Below, in pieces: positions 1-11,463 of a stretch of DNA of 61,825 nucleotides. The stretch lies in contig JBBPTG010000147.1 in NCBI GenBank assembly GCA_038093975.1, forward strand, positions 1 through 61,825. The letters are read 5' to 3'. The notes under the pieces are model-generated. The model had not been told where the DNA came from. It did no database searches and saw only the letters and a program-made list of their open reading frames with translations. The stretch is from Chalciporus piperatus. Lineage: Eukaryota > Basidiomycota > Agaricomycetes > Boletales > Boletaceae. How positions within the stretch are numbered: the stretch's first letter is position 1; every line of letters begins with the position of its first letter. The position numbers and the translations under genes are program-made.

Positions 1-660
1 GGAGTGATCTGAGGATGTCTAGAACGGTCCGGAAACGGGCCGGAAGGGCGCAGGAAAATTGCGCGAGAGTGGATAGAGTCAAGGGACTCGGAGTCGTTGG
101 GCAAGAGGACCGTTTGCTGCTAATGGGCGCTAGCCAGGGCTCATAACCTGTGAAAACTAAACGAACTCAGCCGATGCCTAAGAGAGGCGGAAACGACTAT
201 ATTCACCTAAACGAACTAGGTACAACTCAAATAAGTAAAGGAACTAAGTAAAGAGAGTAAATACTCACCTCAGCCGATGTCTAAGAGAGGCGGAAACGAC
301 TGAGGTGCTCTGGAAGTGAGACGAGGAATTTAAGTAAATGGGTGGAGATGTGCTCGGAACGATCCGACGTGATTCCGGTCCGGAATGACCGATTCCGGGT
401 GCAAAAGGATCAAGCCATGTCAAGGACTTGACATGGATAAGAATAGAAAGGGTGAATGGTGAACAGAGATGTCACGAAAGGGAATAGACAAGTGAATGAC
501 ATATAGGAGAACATACGAATGTAAAAGGGATCCGTTCCAACGAATCCGGAGATGTTTCCGTGCGTTCCGGACATCGGAAACGTCGGATTAAACACGGAAT
601 GCATCCGGAAGTATCCGGAAACGGATAGGGGCTATCCGGAAGCGGAAAGGAGCGGATAAG
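1..660. other. No gene; repeat-rich sequence with many TCCGGA words
   Basis: No convincing reading frame lies here. The right part (about 360-660) is unusually dense in the words TCCGGA, CCGGAA and CGGAT on both strands. The left part carries a 33-nt direct repeat (166-198 and 269-301). The F-box gene fragment to the right ends abruptly where this sequence begins (about 672-680), so this may be the end of a mobile element or rearranged DNA. No terminal inverted repeat or transposase is visible, so the identity stays open. Confidence 0.4.
166..301. repeat. 33-nt direct repeat pair
   Basis: The 33-nt word at 166-198 (starting CTCAGCCGATG, ending GGAAACGACT) recurs at 269-301 with one mismatch. 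The second copy is bracketed by ACCTCAG and CTGAGGT, which could pair. The word CTAAACGAACT also occurs twice nearby. Function unknown. Confidence 0.75.
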
Positions 661-671
661 CACGGATTGGA

Positions 672-1084
672 CTATATTTTGACAGCGCTTGTCGCTGAGT
701 TTTTGAACAGTTGATTTAATTTGTTCGTGGATGGTGTCAATAACATTGAGCTGCTCCCGACACTGGGTCACGATGTCGCGAATCAGCGGGATGTCGGTGT
801 TCGAGGCGGTATAGTTTGCGGTATAGTACTTGGCGTACGTGGTGTCGATGGATGGAAACTGCGTTTCACCGTTAGCCTTATTGTCAGACCGTGAGTTAGG
901 TGGAATCCTACAATATGGAAACTGTGGTGCGCCGCATCAGAGTTTTCATTATGCGAGGAGGTAGATACCAGATACTCACGATCGAAAGTGGATCAAATGC
1001 CTGGAGCTGTGGGGAAGGTGTATAATAGCACAGACTAGTTTTGACTATAAGACTCACTGTTCGAAGTAAGTCTTCAACCGACAT
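672..1084 (-). pseudogene. F-box/LRR family gene, N-terminal stub only (copy A)
   Basis: This is the 5' end of the F-box/leucine-rich-repeat family seen at 11464, 27271, 33048, 44011, 52404 and 60322. The first 27-nt exon (1058-1084, MSVEDLLRT) is followed by a GTGAGT donor. The third exon then reads the family's N-terminal coiled segment (TQCREQLNVIDTI..QIKSTVQKLSDKR). Similarity stops just after KLSDKR near 675, before the F-box, and the frame runs into unrelated TCCGGA-rich DNA. An extra stretch of about 60 nt sits in front of exon 3 compared with other copies. No F-box or LRR remains, so it is almost certainly non-functional. It occupies the same place relative to the next gene as copy B does at 11464-13223. 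Confidence 0.75.
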
Positions 1085-1184
1085 TTCTTGTTAGACGTGG
1101 ACTAGATTGACTGGATGGTATTTTCGAGGTCTACTGTGGTCTGCAACGCTGTACTGTATATACATTGTGTACAGTACACTCATA

Positions 1185-1201
1185 CGGTGTACAGCCACGC
1201 G
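1185..1201 (-). promoter_or_regulatory. Conserved upstream motif of F-box/LRR family (CGCGTGGCTGTACACCG)
   Basis: This 17-mer, read on the minus strand, lies about 100 bp upstream of the start codon of copy A. It is identical to the motif upstream of copy B (13364-13380) and nearly identical upstream of copies D, F and G. The centre TGTACA is palindromic. A regulatory role is inferred from conservation and position only. Confidence 0.45.
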
Positions 1202-1385
1202 CGGATGGTATCAAAGCATACTGCGCTCAGAGAAGAGATGTCACAAGATACTACAATTTTAACGAAGTACTGTAAGCTATGTGTAGGGGCGCTCAAGGTA
1301 TACTAATATTGGGGACTCGTAGGTGCTATATACGATATAGATATCACAAGTCAAACGTCGACCCTTCTCAAGGAATCCAAATGTC

Positions 1386-2047
1386 TCAAGGACCACCCCC
1401 TGATGCCGCTGCGTTGCGTTGCCTCGTCTCTTTGTCCATGCGCAATTTCTCCACATAGATGAAGGTAAGAACGATGAGATCCAACATATGCTCTGCTGGA
1501 GGCGCGATCTCCAGGTATGCCTTCCTCCTCTTTCCTATAATCCCGAGGGTAGCTCGGTGGTATCGCGCAATTTCGGATTGCGAACCATCGTTCAGGGAAA
1601 GCTGAAGAACTGATCAGCGGATTGTAATATCAACCTGGTCGTGACTCACCACCACGACTCTGCTGTGCATGTCCCATCGAAAATTACGACCATCGGGCCC
1701 CGTGAACGTTCGCTTTCTAAATGCCTGCGTCAGTCCTTCCTTCTTCAAGGATCCGTGCTGACAGATGTTTACCTTCCGAAGAACCCGTGCTTTGGCAGGA
1801 AGACGTTCGACTCTAACGCCATCCCTCCAATCTTGAATACCGTTGATCCCCAGCAGTGCCACTCGATCTGGCCCATGACTTCGATAGGGTCGTCCATCTC
1901 GAACTTTCCCGGGGAAGCTTTCTGACGACTAATGGTAGTCGTACGTGTTCCGAGACGGAAAGGGGTGTGGCTTTTGAACACAGGTAATTCTTGTTCGCTA
2001 GTGAAGACGGTATCGCGAACGTGTTCCGAGCTGAGAGTGAGTATCAT
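1386..2047 (-). CDS. DUF6593 domain protein (copy 1)
   Basis: Three exons: 2047-1773, 1716-1650 and 1601-1386. The introns are GTAAAC..TTTAG and GTGAGT..TTCAG, and the phases join cleanly to give 185 residues. The protein starts MILTLSSEHVRDTVF. It has the family's FRLGTRTTTI strand, an 'MGQIEW' segment, 'RTFTGPDGRNFRWDM' in the middle and the C-terminal 'AYLEI..AEHMLDLIVLTFIYVEKLR'. These match my recollection of DUF6593, a mostly basidiomycete family of unknown function and about this length. No signal peptide or membrane segment is seen. It has a near-identical copy at 13569-14230. Both are open although neighbouring F-box and WD40 copies are decayed here, so this gene may be under selection. 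Biochemical role unknown. Confidence 0.85.
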
Positions 2048-2099
2048 GGTAAGTTATCTGGAGCGTAGTGTTTAGCGGGAATGTGGAAGTCTATTGTTG

Positions 2100-2735
2100 T
2101 GAGTTAAGGGGGACGCAAGCGTCCTTTTAATCTGTTTGAATGAGTCATCTTGAAGCTTCATACTAACCTTTCCCAGCCCGCAGAGGAGGCAGTGCAGGTA
2201 AGCAATGCTTGCTCAACAGATTCTTGACTAGAGGTTCCCACAGGGGCAGTACTGAGGTGTCCTTGGTTGCTGAGCAGACAGTACGCCACGTAAACTCTGA
2301 CCCACCTGAGGGATTGCTGTAGACTGCGCAAACCGAACGCTGTCGAATGAAAATGGGAGGTATTCAGCCACATCAGTGCCATCCTGGACAGCTATCCTAG
2401 TCGAGATATTCTGATGCAGCACGTGGCAATGAAAGTTTCTAATGGAAAGGTGTTTGCTTGCCTACCCCGTTTCCTGATCCGTGACGAACGGTTCAATCGT
2501 GATTTCGCACCTGTGTGGAGGAAGAACGACTGTCTTCGTTCGACTCTTGGGTCCGTCCAGGGGAGACTAGGTCTGTGCAGTCCAGTTGATTCCAGCGACA
2601 GCGCAGCTAGGAGGCCTTGAGCTGACTCAGGCTGTTTCGAAAAGTGTATCTTCATTTGGGGTTGCGAACCACTTCAAAGATACAGTAGTAGAATCAGAGG
2701 AGTTGGGAGGCAAGCGCCGAAGTTGAAAAACGCGT
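2100..2735. repeat. Intergenic segment present in three copies
   Basis: The stretch between the DUF6593 gene and the WD40 fragment matches the corresponding region at about 14275-14900. In part (from 'GACTGCGCAAACC' through 'AATGAAAGTTTCTAATGG') it also matches 10790-11150. No convincing gene is visible. It probably belongs to the duplicated module and holds promoters of the divergent neighbours. Confidence 0.6.
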
Positions 2736-2739
2736 GAGG

Positions 2740-3297
2740 CCTCGTGTGTGAACTGATCCCATGCATCTTCGCAGGACGAGCTCTGCGGATCCTGGTCGTA
2801 GGTGAGATTGGCAACTACCTCGTCGAAGATGACCCGTGAGTGGTGGGTTTTGTGGTTCGGTAGGGTACTGACCGCACAGCAAGGACAAAGGTCGTCAACA
2901 TATATACGCGGGGGTCGTGATGGTACCTCGAGGGATTTAAGTTTAAGTGACGGTCGTCAAATCGACAACAGGAATGCAGGTAAACGGAGGAATCAAGTGC
3001 ATCGCCGTCCCAGATAACGGAAAATGGATCGTTGCTGGCACATGGAATGGGCCGGCGACGGTCTGGACTGAGGCGGCTCCCCACCAACGCTTGTACTACT
3101 AAAAGGTCGCAGAGATGAAGCATCAGAGCTGGGTGTTGGCAATCGACATCTCACCGAATTCCACAGACACCCGAACCTTCAAGAAGCTTCCGGGCGGCGA
3201 CCAAAACGGCTGGGTCGAGACTACAAAGCTCGTAACAGGATCAGAGGACAACACTGCCATTGTCTGGGATATTTTAACCTTGTCATGCCAGCGGTAA
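2740..3297 (+). pseudogene. Fragment of WD40-TPR-HET gene (decayed copy)
   Basis: This matches the first part of the intact gene at 15019-18613. It reads 'VNGGIKCIAV..GKWIVAGTWNG', 'KVAEMKHQSWVLAIDISPNST' and 'TKLVTGSEDNTAIVWDI', i.e. two to three WD40 blades. It has an in-frame TAA at 3100-3102 where the intact copy has a Glu codon, an insertion of about 57 nt near 3167-3225, and loses all similarity after 3285. TPR and HET parts are absent. It lies in the same order and orientation relative to the DUF6593 gene as in the complete module, so it is the remnant of a module duplication. Confidence 0.85.
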
Positions 3298-3372
3298 CCA
3301 AGTACCGTGTTTGGCTATGTTTAAGCTGTCAAAGTCCTTCGTCGGCCCTGGTGAAGGTAGTCTCGTTCCCAG

Positions 3373-3466
3373 ACGTCTTAGGGCACGATTTCCTTCGGTC
3401 GGCCGACACCGACGTCGGAGGCGAAATTTTGTTTAAGTTCTGTCAGGAAATCGTGCCCTAAGACGT
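3373..3466. repeat. Small hairpin element, perfect 22-bp terminal inverted repeats
   Basis: The 22-nt arm at 3373-3394 (ACGTCTTAGGGCACGATT plus TCCT) has a perfect reverse complement at 3445-3466, leaving about 50 nt between. The interior contains further GTCGGC/GCCGAC words. This is the form of a very small MITE or a structured non-coding element. The outermost ACGT is self-complementary, so a 4-bp target duplication and the repeat end cannot be told apart. No second copy was noticed in the window. Confidence 0.65.
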
Positions 3467-3712
3467 TTTCTGCGCGTGTTTTTTCCGAAAATTTTGACCC
3501 CGACTTCAAACACCGCACACCACCTAGAATCTGGACCGAGATTATGGTGAAGGTTGAACTGTCTTCATCCGACTCTTGGGTCGGTCTACATCTGCAAAGC
3601 AGACGAGTAACGTTATCGCTTGACGACTCTTGAAGCCTACGCGAGGGCTTGACGAGGACTCTGATTGGACCGGCATCGACATTCTAGCTATACTACGCTA
3701 GACCAGTTTTTT

Positions 3713-3731
3713 GCCGACTCTGAGAGTCGGC
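3713..3731. repeat. Short hairpin GCCGACTCT-G-AGAGTCGGC
   Basis: Two perfectly complementary 9-nt arms are separated by one base, following a T-run (TTTTTT). Two further CGGCTAAGT words follow directly. It may be part of the same low-complexity structured tract as the hairpin at 3373. No function can be assigned. Confidence 0.5.
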
Positions 3732-3842
3732 TAAGTGGCTTTTCGAGCCGGCTAAGTCCTGCAGATGTAGGGGAGACTATTCGTCGGCGTACGTTGAGTA
3801 ATACTTACAGCACACTTACAGCATTTCTAGAATCTACGTAGA

Positions 3843-3910
3843 TGTTGGGCCCTGGGATTGAACCCAGCCGTAGGCAAGTTGTTCTATCCCTTTGGCGCTC
3901 CGTCACGGTC
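3843..3910 (-). other. tRNA-like tract with a B-box (possible tRNA relic or SINE head)
   Basis: On the minus strand the sequence contains GGTTCAATCCC at 3864-3854, a good pol III B-box (T-arm) match, preceded by 'GCGCCAAAGGGATAG', which resembles a D-arm. The spacing is too short for an anticodon arm and the T-stem pairs imperfectly, so this is not a functional tRNA. A tRNA-derived repeat is possible. Confidence 0.25.
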
Positions 3911-3982
3911 GCGACACAGAATGTCGACGATGTAGCGGCAAAGTGAGTTTTAGTGGTTTTGATATCTCAGGGTCAAGGTAAC

Positions 3983-6900
3983 ATGACCTTGCCTTCATCG
4001 TTCAGACTCTTCCTCAACACATTGATGATACCCACCTATGTTGCAACCATATCAGCTATCATTTTGCTTGTGGGCGCTTGTACCAGCTATTTTTCGTCTC
4101 GCAAACAGCCTTCAGGTGCTCCTCACGTCTCGCCTCCTGACCCGTCCGCAGGTGTCGCTGCATCTGTCGTCCCCTTCACGGAGTTACACGGTGGACTAGC
4201 ATCGTACCTCTTCAAAGTTGCCCGTTTGATCTCGTGCTCGGTGTTTCTGGTCTTGTCTCTTCTGACTTTCCAGACGACGAACAGTCAGGACAGCAGTGGA
4301 TTTGATTTGTTCGTGTGGTCTTTGGCTGGACGTTGGAAATCCCTCAGCAATTCCGACTACATACAGCTGTCCATTTGCGCGACCGCGGTTTGTTATACAT
4401 TCCTCTCTACTCTGCTTTATTGTGATTTTCGTTATCCAGGCGTTTACAGTTATTCTTGCAGTCCTTACTGTGATATCTCCGATGGGATCCGGTCAAGTGG
4501 TCTCTCGCCACCTTGCTACCGTGCTTCTTGCACTGTGTGCGGTATATGTCTATCGCGACTTCTGGCCTCTCATTACGTTCACCGAGCACCCTGTTGACTC
4601 TCGTGAAGGTCCCATGCTCTGGGGCAAGTTAGCCAGTCTCGTGGTTGGCGCAGTGGTCTGTCCGTTGTTCAGTCCCCGCTTGTATGTTCCATTCGATGTG
4701 AAGGTGCGACGTCCGATGTACCCCAAGTGCTCTAGTTTGAACTTTGACTGTCCCAGAAACCCTCCAGTACACCCCATCCCGAGCAGACTGCATCTTGGGC
4801 TTCCTTACTTTCCCACAGCTGGGTTGAGTCCACGGTTCGACTAGCTTATGGAATGGCGCACTTGCCACACGATCTGCTTCCCCCTCTCTCAGACCAGGAT
4901 CATTCCGAGAACTTGAAACAAAAGAACTTTCCGGTGAAATCATATACTGTTTCCGAGATGGAAACACCTTACTCACCCGATTTTATAGCACCTCGATCTT
5001 TTTAGCGGGGCGCGGAGGCAGCACATCTTCTTCGGACTGATGAATATCTTCCGTCAGTTACTTCACAACCGACCAAGGGACAGTCGCTCATTCTTGCGAA
5101 CATAGGTCGCGAGATGCTTATCCTGACCGTGGCGCTCATTATAGAGGTGATGCATTTCATTTGCTTGCGACGTCAAGCCAATGTGATCGTTTTCTAAGGT
5201 CTTCGCAAATCTGGCCCCGACGATAAGCATCAAATATCTTCTTCAGTAAGCATACCAGTTCTACTATTTACTGCTGAATTCTCAATATTACTGTCAAGAT
5301 ATCTTGAGAATAGTGGCGAGGACACGGTTGTGCAACCTTGGGCATGGATATTGTTTATTTTCATTGGTACCGTCACCAGTTCTTTGTCTTTTCAATGGTA
5401 CATCTTCAATTCGGTCAGGTTTCACCATCCGGCACCATTCAGGTCACTGATGCATTGATCAGACTCGCTGTATGGTTCAGGTCGAGGCGATTTTGAGTCA
5501 GCTCATCTTTGAGCATGCCCTCCGCATCCGAATGAAAGCAGAGACCGACGACGAGCGCCAAGGATCGGATGTCCCTGGACAAACTTCCAAGGGCTCTTCA
5601 GCGAAAGCCAAGTCTCAAGGAAAGAACCTCGTCGGAAAACTCAATAACCTCATCACCTCGGATCTTGCCACCGCAAACGGAGGTCGCGACTTTTTGATGA
5701 TCGGCAAGTTCCTTCTCCTCATTGACCGTGATAGATCATAACCATGTGGTGTGTTCAGTGCTGTTTGCGCCCCTTCAACTCATTCTGGCGACATGGTTCT
5801 TGTATACAATTCTTGACTGGAGGTATGCACGAAACCATCAAATAGTGATTACAAGCTTACCGTCGTCTTTTGGATGCAGCGCGTTTGTGGCATTGGCTGT
5901 TATGCTTGCAACAATACCACTTCCTGGAATGATTGCCAAGCGGATGGAAGCCGTGAGACGAGAGCATATGAAGAAGGTACCAGCATTATCCTTGACATCG
6001 TGTTATAGTTTTAACAGTGACCATTAGGGTGATGCACGAGTCCAAAGCATCACAGAAAGTAAGATTCCCAGCGCATTCTTTGGTGAAACTCATGATATCC
6101 AATACGGCCTCAATAGCTATCGGTGTCATTCGCATGATCAAGCTTTTCGGATGGGAATCCAAAATGGAACAGCGCATCTTCGCAGAACGTGAAGAGGAAT
6201 TGACTTGGATGTGGAAATTCAAGATGATGGAATTGGTCAATGCCAATATGAAGTGAGCATTTCTTTGTACAGATGTGAGGCGTTCGTTGATATCAAATGC
6301 AAGCTATTTTATCCCCCTGATCACCATGCTCGTTACATATGCAACCTATGTGAGTCATATTGTCGTCCGCGTCAGTTAGGGGATTGACAAGATTAGACCG
6401 TCATCATGGGGAGAGTATTAACTGGTAAGCCTCACATGACATTCCTTGTGTAACACATGATGACATCCCGTACCCGTAGCCTCAACTATCTTTGCTTCTA
6501 TAGCCGGTGTGCACAGTTCCAAAGGTGTCAGCGAAATCCCGCTAACCATCTTGCCAAGTTTTCCAATTGCTGCAGAATGATCTTCGCGGTGTATTCTTCC
6601 TTCTGCCAATGGTTGCGTCAGGTATGTTCGTCAAGTAACCTCCTAGACTGTGTTATTCCAGCTTTGATTCCTATCCAGCACGAGTTTCTCTCGACCGAAT
6701 CAACGAGTTCCTGCATGACACTGAACTACTTGATCGTTACGAAACTGGCGCAGAACATACCCCGATCACAACTCCCGAGGAGTCGGATCGCATCGGATTC
6801 AAGGATGCTGCATTTGTGTGGTCGAGAGAAACGGAGGGTACGCTAACGCCGTCAAGACGTCACTTTTCGCTCAAGATCGAGGGAGAGATGTATTTCCAAC

Positions 6901-9900
6901 GCGCATCTATGAACTTGGTCATTGGCCCGACGGGGTCTGGGAAGACGTCTCTGTTGATGGCTCTACTGGGTGAGACAACTTGTGTCGTTTTGCTACATTT
7001 CCTTGTTAACGTTGGCAAAGGCGAAATGCACTGGATGCCATCTGGCCCGGGTTCGTGGTTCAATCTGCCTCGGCAGGGTGGCGTAGCGTATGCTGCCCAG
7101 GAATCATGGGTTCAGAACGACACTATAAAGGTCTGCCCTCTCAGTTGTGCATCAGCGCTTCGGAATTCGGGAACTCATAGTCACCGTCAGAACAACATTC
7201 TCTTCGGCGCCCCATACGATGAAGTTCGTTACAAGAAAGGTGGGCCTCTTTGCCATGTTGTGCTCGAATCTGGCTCATGAGTCGTCATACTGCAAGTCTT
7301 GAGTCAGTGCGCACTCGAGAGGGACCTGGACTCGTTCCAAGCTGGTGACGACACCGAGGTAGGGGAAAAGGGACTTACTTTGAGGTGAGCGTCCTTTCTA
7401 TAATCACGCGTTCTTCCTACAATCACGCGTCCTGACAATAATTTCGTCCAGCGGTGGCCAAAAAGTAAGGCAATTATGCACTGTCTAAGTGATCAGGTCG
7501 TCATCTCATTTGCAATTAGGCGCGAATCACGCTCGCTCGAGCGATTTACAGCTCGGCTGAGATCATTTTGTTAGACGATGTGAGTCCCTTGTCTCTCCTC
7601 TTCCATACCTACCTGATACGTTTCTGCCAGGTATTGGCTGCTCTTGATATACACACGGCATCATGGATTGTCGACAAGTGTTTCGCAGGCGATCTTGTTC
7701 AGGGACGAACTGTCATCCTAGTGGTGAGTCCATGTATAGTGCATATATGCTCGTCTACCCATCTCTTTCACGCATATAGACGCACAACATCGCCGTCGTT
7801 CGCCCCATCGCCAACTTTGTCGTCGCTTTTGGCACAAACGGACGTATCGTCCGACAAGGCTCGTTTTCCGATGTCGTTGAACACGACGAAACTCTTGCGG
7901 CTACTATCGCCAAAGAGCAAGAAAATCTCGAAAAGGAAGAGGTTGCTGAGGTTCAGGAAGTCAACAAGGCAGAAAAAGCGAATGGAAAGCTTGTTGTTGC
8001 CGAAGAAGTATCAGTCGGTCATGTCTCGTGGGCTGCATGTAAGTGGGATCACGATCGCCAATAACTGGGGGAGGATAACTATTCACCTTGGTCTACAGTC
8101 AAGCTATACCTTGCTTCACTTGGTGGTACACATGTTATTTCTTTCTGGGCACTCATGCTTGGGTTGTTCATCATGACCAACCTATCGACCACGTTCCAGA
8201 CATGGTTCCTCGGCCTCTGGGCAACCCAATATGAAGATCATCCGGCCTCGGAAGTTAGTGTCAGTTTGTGAGTATGGTCTACCTAGCGTTATGACGTCTG
8301 TATCTCATCACAATCTTTAGCTATCTCTCGGGTTATGCTTGCCTTTTGTTGTTTAGTGTCGTGATGTGGTCGGCCGGCTACTTCATGTTCTATGTGGGCA
8401 CTCTCCGAGCATCAAGGACTATCCACAATGAACTTATAGTCGCCGTAATGGGAACAACCTTCAGGTATCGTTGGTTCTTATTTCCAAGTTGCGGTTCAGT
8501 GATTGAGGGTCGAAAGATGGCTAGACACTACGCCCGCATCAAGAATCATTACGCGATGCACGCAAGACATCAGAGCTAGTAAGTTTTCATCATCGAGCGA
8601 TCTTTCGGCGAAGCTCAACACACGTGCGCATGGACTAGTCGACATGCCGCTCGCCTCCTCGCTCGGTACAGTCCTGGAAATGACCATGGGGATGCTCTTC
8701 AATCTCGGTGCTGTGGTAATTATCACGCCGGCTTTCCTTTTTCCAGGACTGCTTGTCGGTATCATTGGTGCGTGGATCGGACGCATTTATATGAAAGCGC
8801 AACTCTCGGTGAAGCGGGAGATGAGCAACGCAAAGGCACCTGTGCTAGGTCATCTAGGAGCTGCGATGGCTGGCCTGAGTACGTGATTTCCGTAGACTTG
8901 ATTGGAGAGGGCTCATCGTTTTCGTGAAGCATCGATCCGGGCGTACGGAGCTGAGGAGGCGGTGATCCGAGAATCACTAGCGCGAATTGACAAATATACC
9001 AGAGCGGCACGCATGTTCTGGAACCTGAACCGGTGAGATTTCATTTTCATGTCTGGATCCACTCGCTGACGCCTGAGTTGGTGGCTAGATGGCTGAGTGT
9101 ACGTGTCGATGTACTTGGCGCCGCATTCGCCGCTGGACTTGCAATGTACCTTGTGTATGGCCCTCAGAATTACCGAGCTGCCAAAGTTGGATTCTCGCTG
9201 AACATGGCAGGTCAGTGTTATCATCTACATTGTTACAAACTCCCGAAACATTCTCTTCAGTCATGTTTAGCACCCAAATTCTGTGGTGGGTTCGATATTT
9301 GAACGAGGTCGAAGTCCACGGTACGCCTGAGTCTCTACCCCTTTTCGCTTCCTTTCTCAACCTCTCTCGCTTATAGGTAACAGGTAAGAAACACATCGAA
9401 TTGTCAAGCCGAGCAGGTCACTGACGGATCAGATAGTCTCGAACGAGTGGACGGCTACATCAAGATTGAGCAAGAACCAAAACCCACCAAGTCAGGTGCT
9501 CCCCCAGCTTACTGGCCTGCCAGTGGGGATCTCCGTGTCGCGAACCTATCTGCTCGGTATTCAGCAGTTCGTTTTTTTCGTTTTCATCGTGCGTTTGCTT
9601 GAATTTGACGTGTATCCCAGGATGGGCCGGAGGTACTCCACAATTTGTCCTTCCATATCAAGTCTGGCGAACATGTTGGTATCGTTGGTCGCACTGGAAG
9701 CGGCAAGGTAAACCGTTTTTTCCCCCTGAATTCCATGTAATCAGTACTGAGTCATTTTTCAGAGTTCCTTGACCCTTTCGCTCTTGAGATGCATCCTCAC
9801 GGAGGGTCAAGTATACCTCGATGGAATTCCCACCTCCAAAATTAACCTCGATGCCCTTCGTTCGAATGTTACCATCATCCCCCAAATCGTAAGCGAATCA

Positions 9901-10688
9901 AATATTCAACGACACCGTGCCTTACCACTCTATCCAGCCCGAGCTACTGAGTGGTACCCTTCGATACAATCTCGACCCCTTCGAGGAGTTCGACGATGCC
10001 ACTCTCAACGACGCTCTGCGTTCTGCGGGCCTGTATGCTGTACAAGAAGAATTGGACGAAAGCCGTCTCACGCTCGACAGTTTGATTTCGAGTGGGGGCG
10101 GCAATCTCTCTGTTGGCCAAAGGCAAATCTTGGCTCTTTCCCGGGCAATGGTGCGCAATAATAAATTTCTCATCCTAGACGAAGGTAAGTTGCTCTGGCT
10201 CCCAACTGCTCGTTGCAGGACGCTCATCTTTGCTCGTCTCAGCTACATCAGCGATCGGTAAATACCTGTTTTTCATACTTGAAGCTTCTCCATTTACCGT
10301 GATCGTCATTTAGATTACAAAACGGATGCTGCTATCCAATCGTCGCTCCGTAAAGAGCTCAGCGTCGCGACTCAACTCATCATCGCCCATCGTCTGCAGA
10401 CCATTATGGACGCGGATAAAATTGTGAGTATTCGCTAGACCATTACTATTCTCTCACTAAAGACCACGTTCAACACGTAGATGGTACTCGACGCAGGAAA
10501 GATTGTGAGTTCCTTTTTTACTTGATGTGGATGTTTCGAACTGATCTTCACCACTCCAGGCCGAGTACGGAGCACCACGTGAATTGCTGCAAAACGAAAA
10601 TGGGATGCTGCGGGCGTTGGTCGACGAAAGTGGCGACAAGGAGATGTTGTACTCCATGGCCTCTTCTTCTAGGTCCGCTGACCAGTAG
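3983..10688 (+). CDS. ABC transporter, ABCC/MRP subfamily (full-length, multi-intron)
   Basis: A full transporter split by roughly two dozen short introns. The N-terminal hydrophobic extension (from [11 protein letters not shown]; another in-frame ATG at 3953) resembles the TMD0/L0 of ABCC proteins. TMD1 includes 'FQWYIFN', 'RDFLMI' and '[17 protein letters not shown]'. NBD1 has Walker A GPTGSGKT near 6924, signature LSGGQK split by introns at about 7384-7450, and Walker B ILLDD, with Asp replacing the usual catalytic Glu. TMD2 covers about 8100-9400. NBD2 has Walker A GRTGSGKSS split by an intron after 9708, signature LSVGQ near 10110, Walker B FLILDE, D-loop SAID and H-loop 'IIAHR'. The frame ends at TAG 10686. 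All joints I checked keep frame, so it is probably functional. It likely exports conjugates or toxic compounds across plasma or vacuolar membrane; substrate unknown. It sits between the two module copies. Confidence 0.85.
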
Positions 10689-11463
10689 CGTGTTTCCTTT
10701 GATGATTTTGCTGCTATCCAAGTTGTCTTCGTGATTAGATTGCTGATACGTTATTTGTGGGAATTCGCCAGCTCAGGAATAGCCTCAGTGGACTGCGCAA
10801 ACCAAACGTTGTCGAATGAAAGTGGGACGGTACATTAGTACCGGCCATCCTGGTCCTGGACAGCCATCCTAGTTGAGAAATTCTGATGCACGATGTGGCA
10901 ATGAAAGTTTCTAATGGAAACGTGTTTGCTCCCCTGCCCCTGTGTGGAGGCATTAATGACCCCTGTCTTCGTTCGACTCTTGGGTCCGACTAATAGGGGA
11001 GACTACACCAGCGACAACGCAGCGGCCTTGAGCTGACTTTCGCTGTTTCGAACAATGTATCTTCGAATTACAGTTGCGAACTACTTCCGAGTCAAAGATA
11101 GAGTGGACTCATCGGAGGAGTTGGGAGGCAAGCGCCCAACGTGAAAAACACGTGAGGACTCTCCGTCGAGTAACTTGGCAGCCTGAGCTGGCGCTTTGTC
11201 CGCTCTACGAATCCTTGAGAGTGATCTCGAGAATGGGCGGCACTGACTGACCACGATGTCAACATTGTCTTGCTCGCAGACTTCATAAACTTAGTTCTCC
11301 TAGTTCTCCGGGAGGATTTTTGCGTAAGATCGGATACTTGAGCCCTGCTGAGACGCGTCACAAAAATGTCTGTTCCAACTCATCAGCAAAATTCGCCTTT
11401 CCAAACGACATATTGTACCCGTGCGGATAAAGAATCAGGGTATCTGAGTCTAAGTGGATGTAT
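10689..11463. repeat. Intergenic; third, degraded copy of the 2.3-kb/14.5-kb repeat
   Basis: From about 10790 to 11150 this follows the sequences at 2310-2720 and 14500-14890: the words around 'GCAAACCAAACG', 'CAGCCATCCTAG', 'GAAAGTTTCTAATGG' and 'GAGTTGGGAGGCAAGCGC' recur in the same order. It has extra divergence and no reading frame. The end (about 11380-11463) is the conserved 3' flank of the F-box/LRR family. Confidence 0.6.

Larger units (their letters stand above)
1050..3297. repeat. Module duplication, decayed copy
   Basis: F-box/LRR (-), DUF6593 (-) and WD40(-TPR-HET) (+) occur here and again at about 13190-15480 in the same order with similar spacing and continuous DNA similarity through coding and non-coding parts. 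This copy has lost most of the two outer genes. Confidence 0.85.

Noticed and set aside
3843..3910. Functional tRNA gene on the minus strand
   Set aside because: A B-box is present, but there is no room for an anticodon arm and the T-stem and acceptor stem do not pair properly.
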